A stretch of DNA of 64,000 nucleotides. Source: Bacteroidota bacterium. Its GTDB lineage: Bacteria; Bacteroidota; Bacteroidia; Chitinophagales; BACL12. The stretch is taken from assembly GCA_016706865.1 (NCBI GenBank), contig JADJIS010000002.1, positions 1,240,001 through 1,304,000 of the forward strand. The letters are read 5' to 3'. Below the pieces are notes generated by a model that saw nothing but the letters and a program-made list of their open reading frames with translations, did no database searches and had not been told where the DNA came from. Position numbers and translations under genes: made by a program. Numbering within the stretch: the first letter of the stretch is position 1; each line of letters starts with the position of its first letter. This document shows, piece by piece, positions 63,933 through 64,000 of the stretch.

Positions 63933-64000
63933 TTAAAACCATTTGGTGATCTTAAAGAAATAAGTACTTCCAATTTTGGGTGCGCCAACAAAATATTGTT
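63933..64000 (-). CDS. 3' end of a probable outer membrane beta-barrel protein
   Basis: The last 21 codons of a minus-strand gene are visible, ending VGAPKIGSTYFFKITKWF and a TAA stop. The alternating pattern and the final Phe are typical of outer-membrane barrel C-termini. A hairpin follows. Too short to name. Confidence 0.5.
   Translation of the reverse strand, partial: QYFVGAPKIGSTYFFKITKWF

Overview
The window is a stretch of an AT-rich chromosome from a member of the Bacteroidota. The evidence is several secreted proteins with C-terminal type IX secretion (T9SS) sorting domains, a SusC/SusD pair, a T9SS plug protein (DUF5103), a Lys/Ala-rich H1-like protein, the order truB-uppP-DUF3098-ftsX, and -7 promoter elements of the TAnnTTTG type. 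The lineage below phylum cannot be fixed from the sequence; Chitinophagales/Saprospirales-like is a guess.

Layout. 1-5706: truB (cut by the window edge), uppP, a DUF3098 gene and ftsX on the minus strand, divergent from leuS. Both ftsX and leuS carry one apparent frameshift. 5817-7202: a small secreted protein and HMG-CoA lyase. 7232-8644: an IS element whose transposase is split at an A-AAA-AAC slippery site. 9172-16682: a class C beta-lactamase-fold hydrolase, a CotH-type secreted protein, a palindrome-bounded cassette with a small membrane-protein gene, and a MuiA/DUF4139 protein. 16959-32101: a catabolic island (Lrp-type regulator, SusC, SusD, two aldehyde dehydrogenases, two class III aminotransferases, an NhaC-type carrier, a GNAT acetyltransferase and a YtcJ-like amidohydrolase). 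It looks built to import and degrade an omega-amino compound such as GABA, a diamine or a related amide. 32216-44539: six consecutive T9SS-secreted paralogues made by shuffling five modules, five of them followed by their own intrinsic terminator and the last by a terminator shared with queE. 44600-48153: queE, folD and lepA on the minus strand. 48356-58428: an RDD protein, an outer-membrane HHH/beta-barrel pair, an LVIVD-repeat protein and two PKD-domain paralogues. 59358-64000: an H1-like protein with AT-hooks, a DinB-like protein, the T9SS plug protein, mazG, a sulfotransferase-like protein and the 3' end of a probable outer-membrane protein.

The most unusual feature is in the intergenic DNA. 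At about 15 sites there are arrays of degenerate seven-base repeats from at least nine sequence families (GGACATA, GTCATTA, ACGATTC, AATTGAT, GGAAGTA, CAGAACC, GTGGGCA, TGAGTAA, ATCAGGT). They differ in sequence but share the 7-nt period, and several are joined by conserved non-heptad cores into larger units (48 bp x4 inside 27-bp inverted repeats; 103 bp x4-5). The arrays often begin at or inside the stop codon of the neighbouring gene. They are absent from the T9SS paralogue array, where ordinary intrinsic terminators are found instead.
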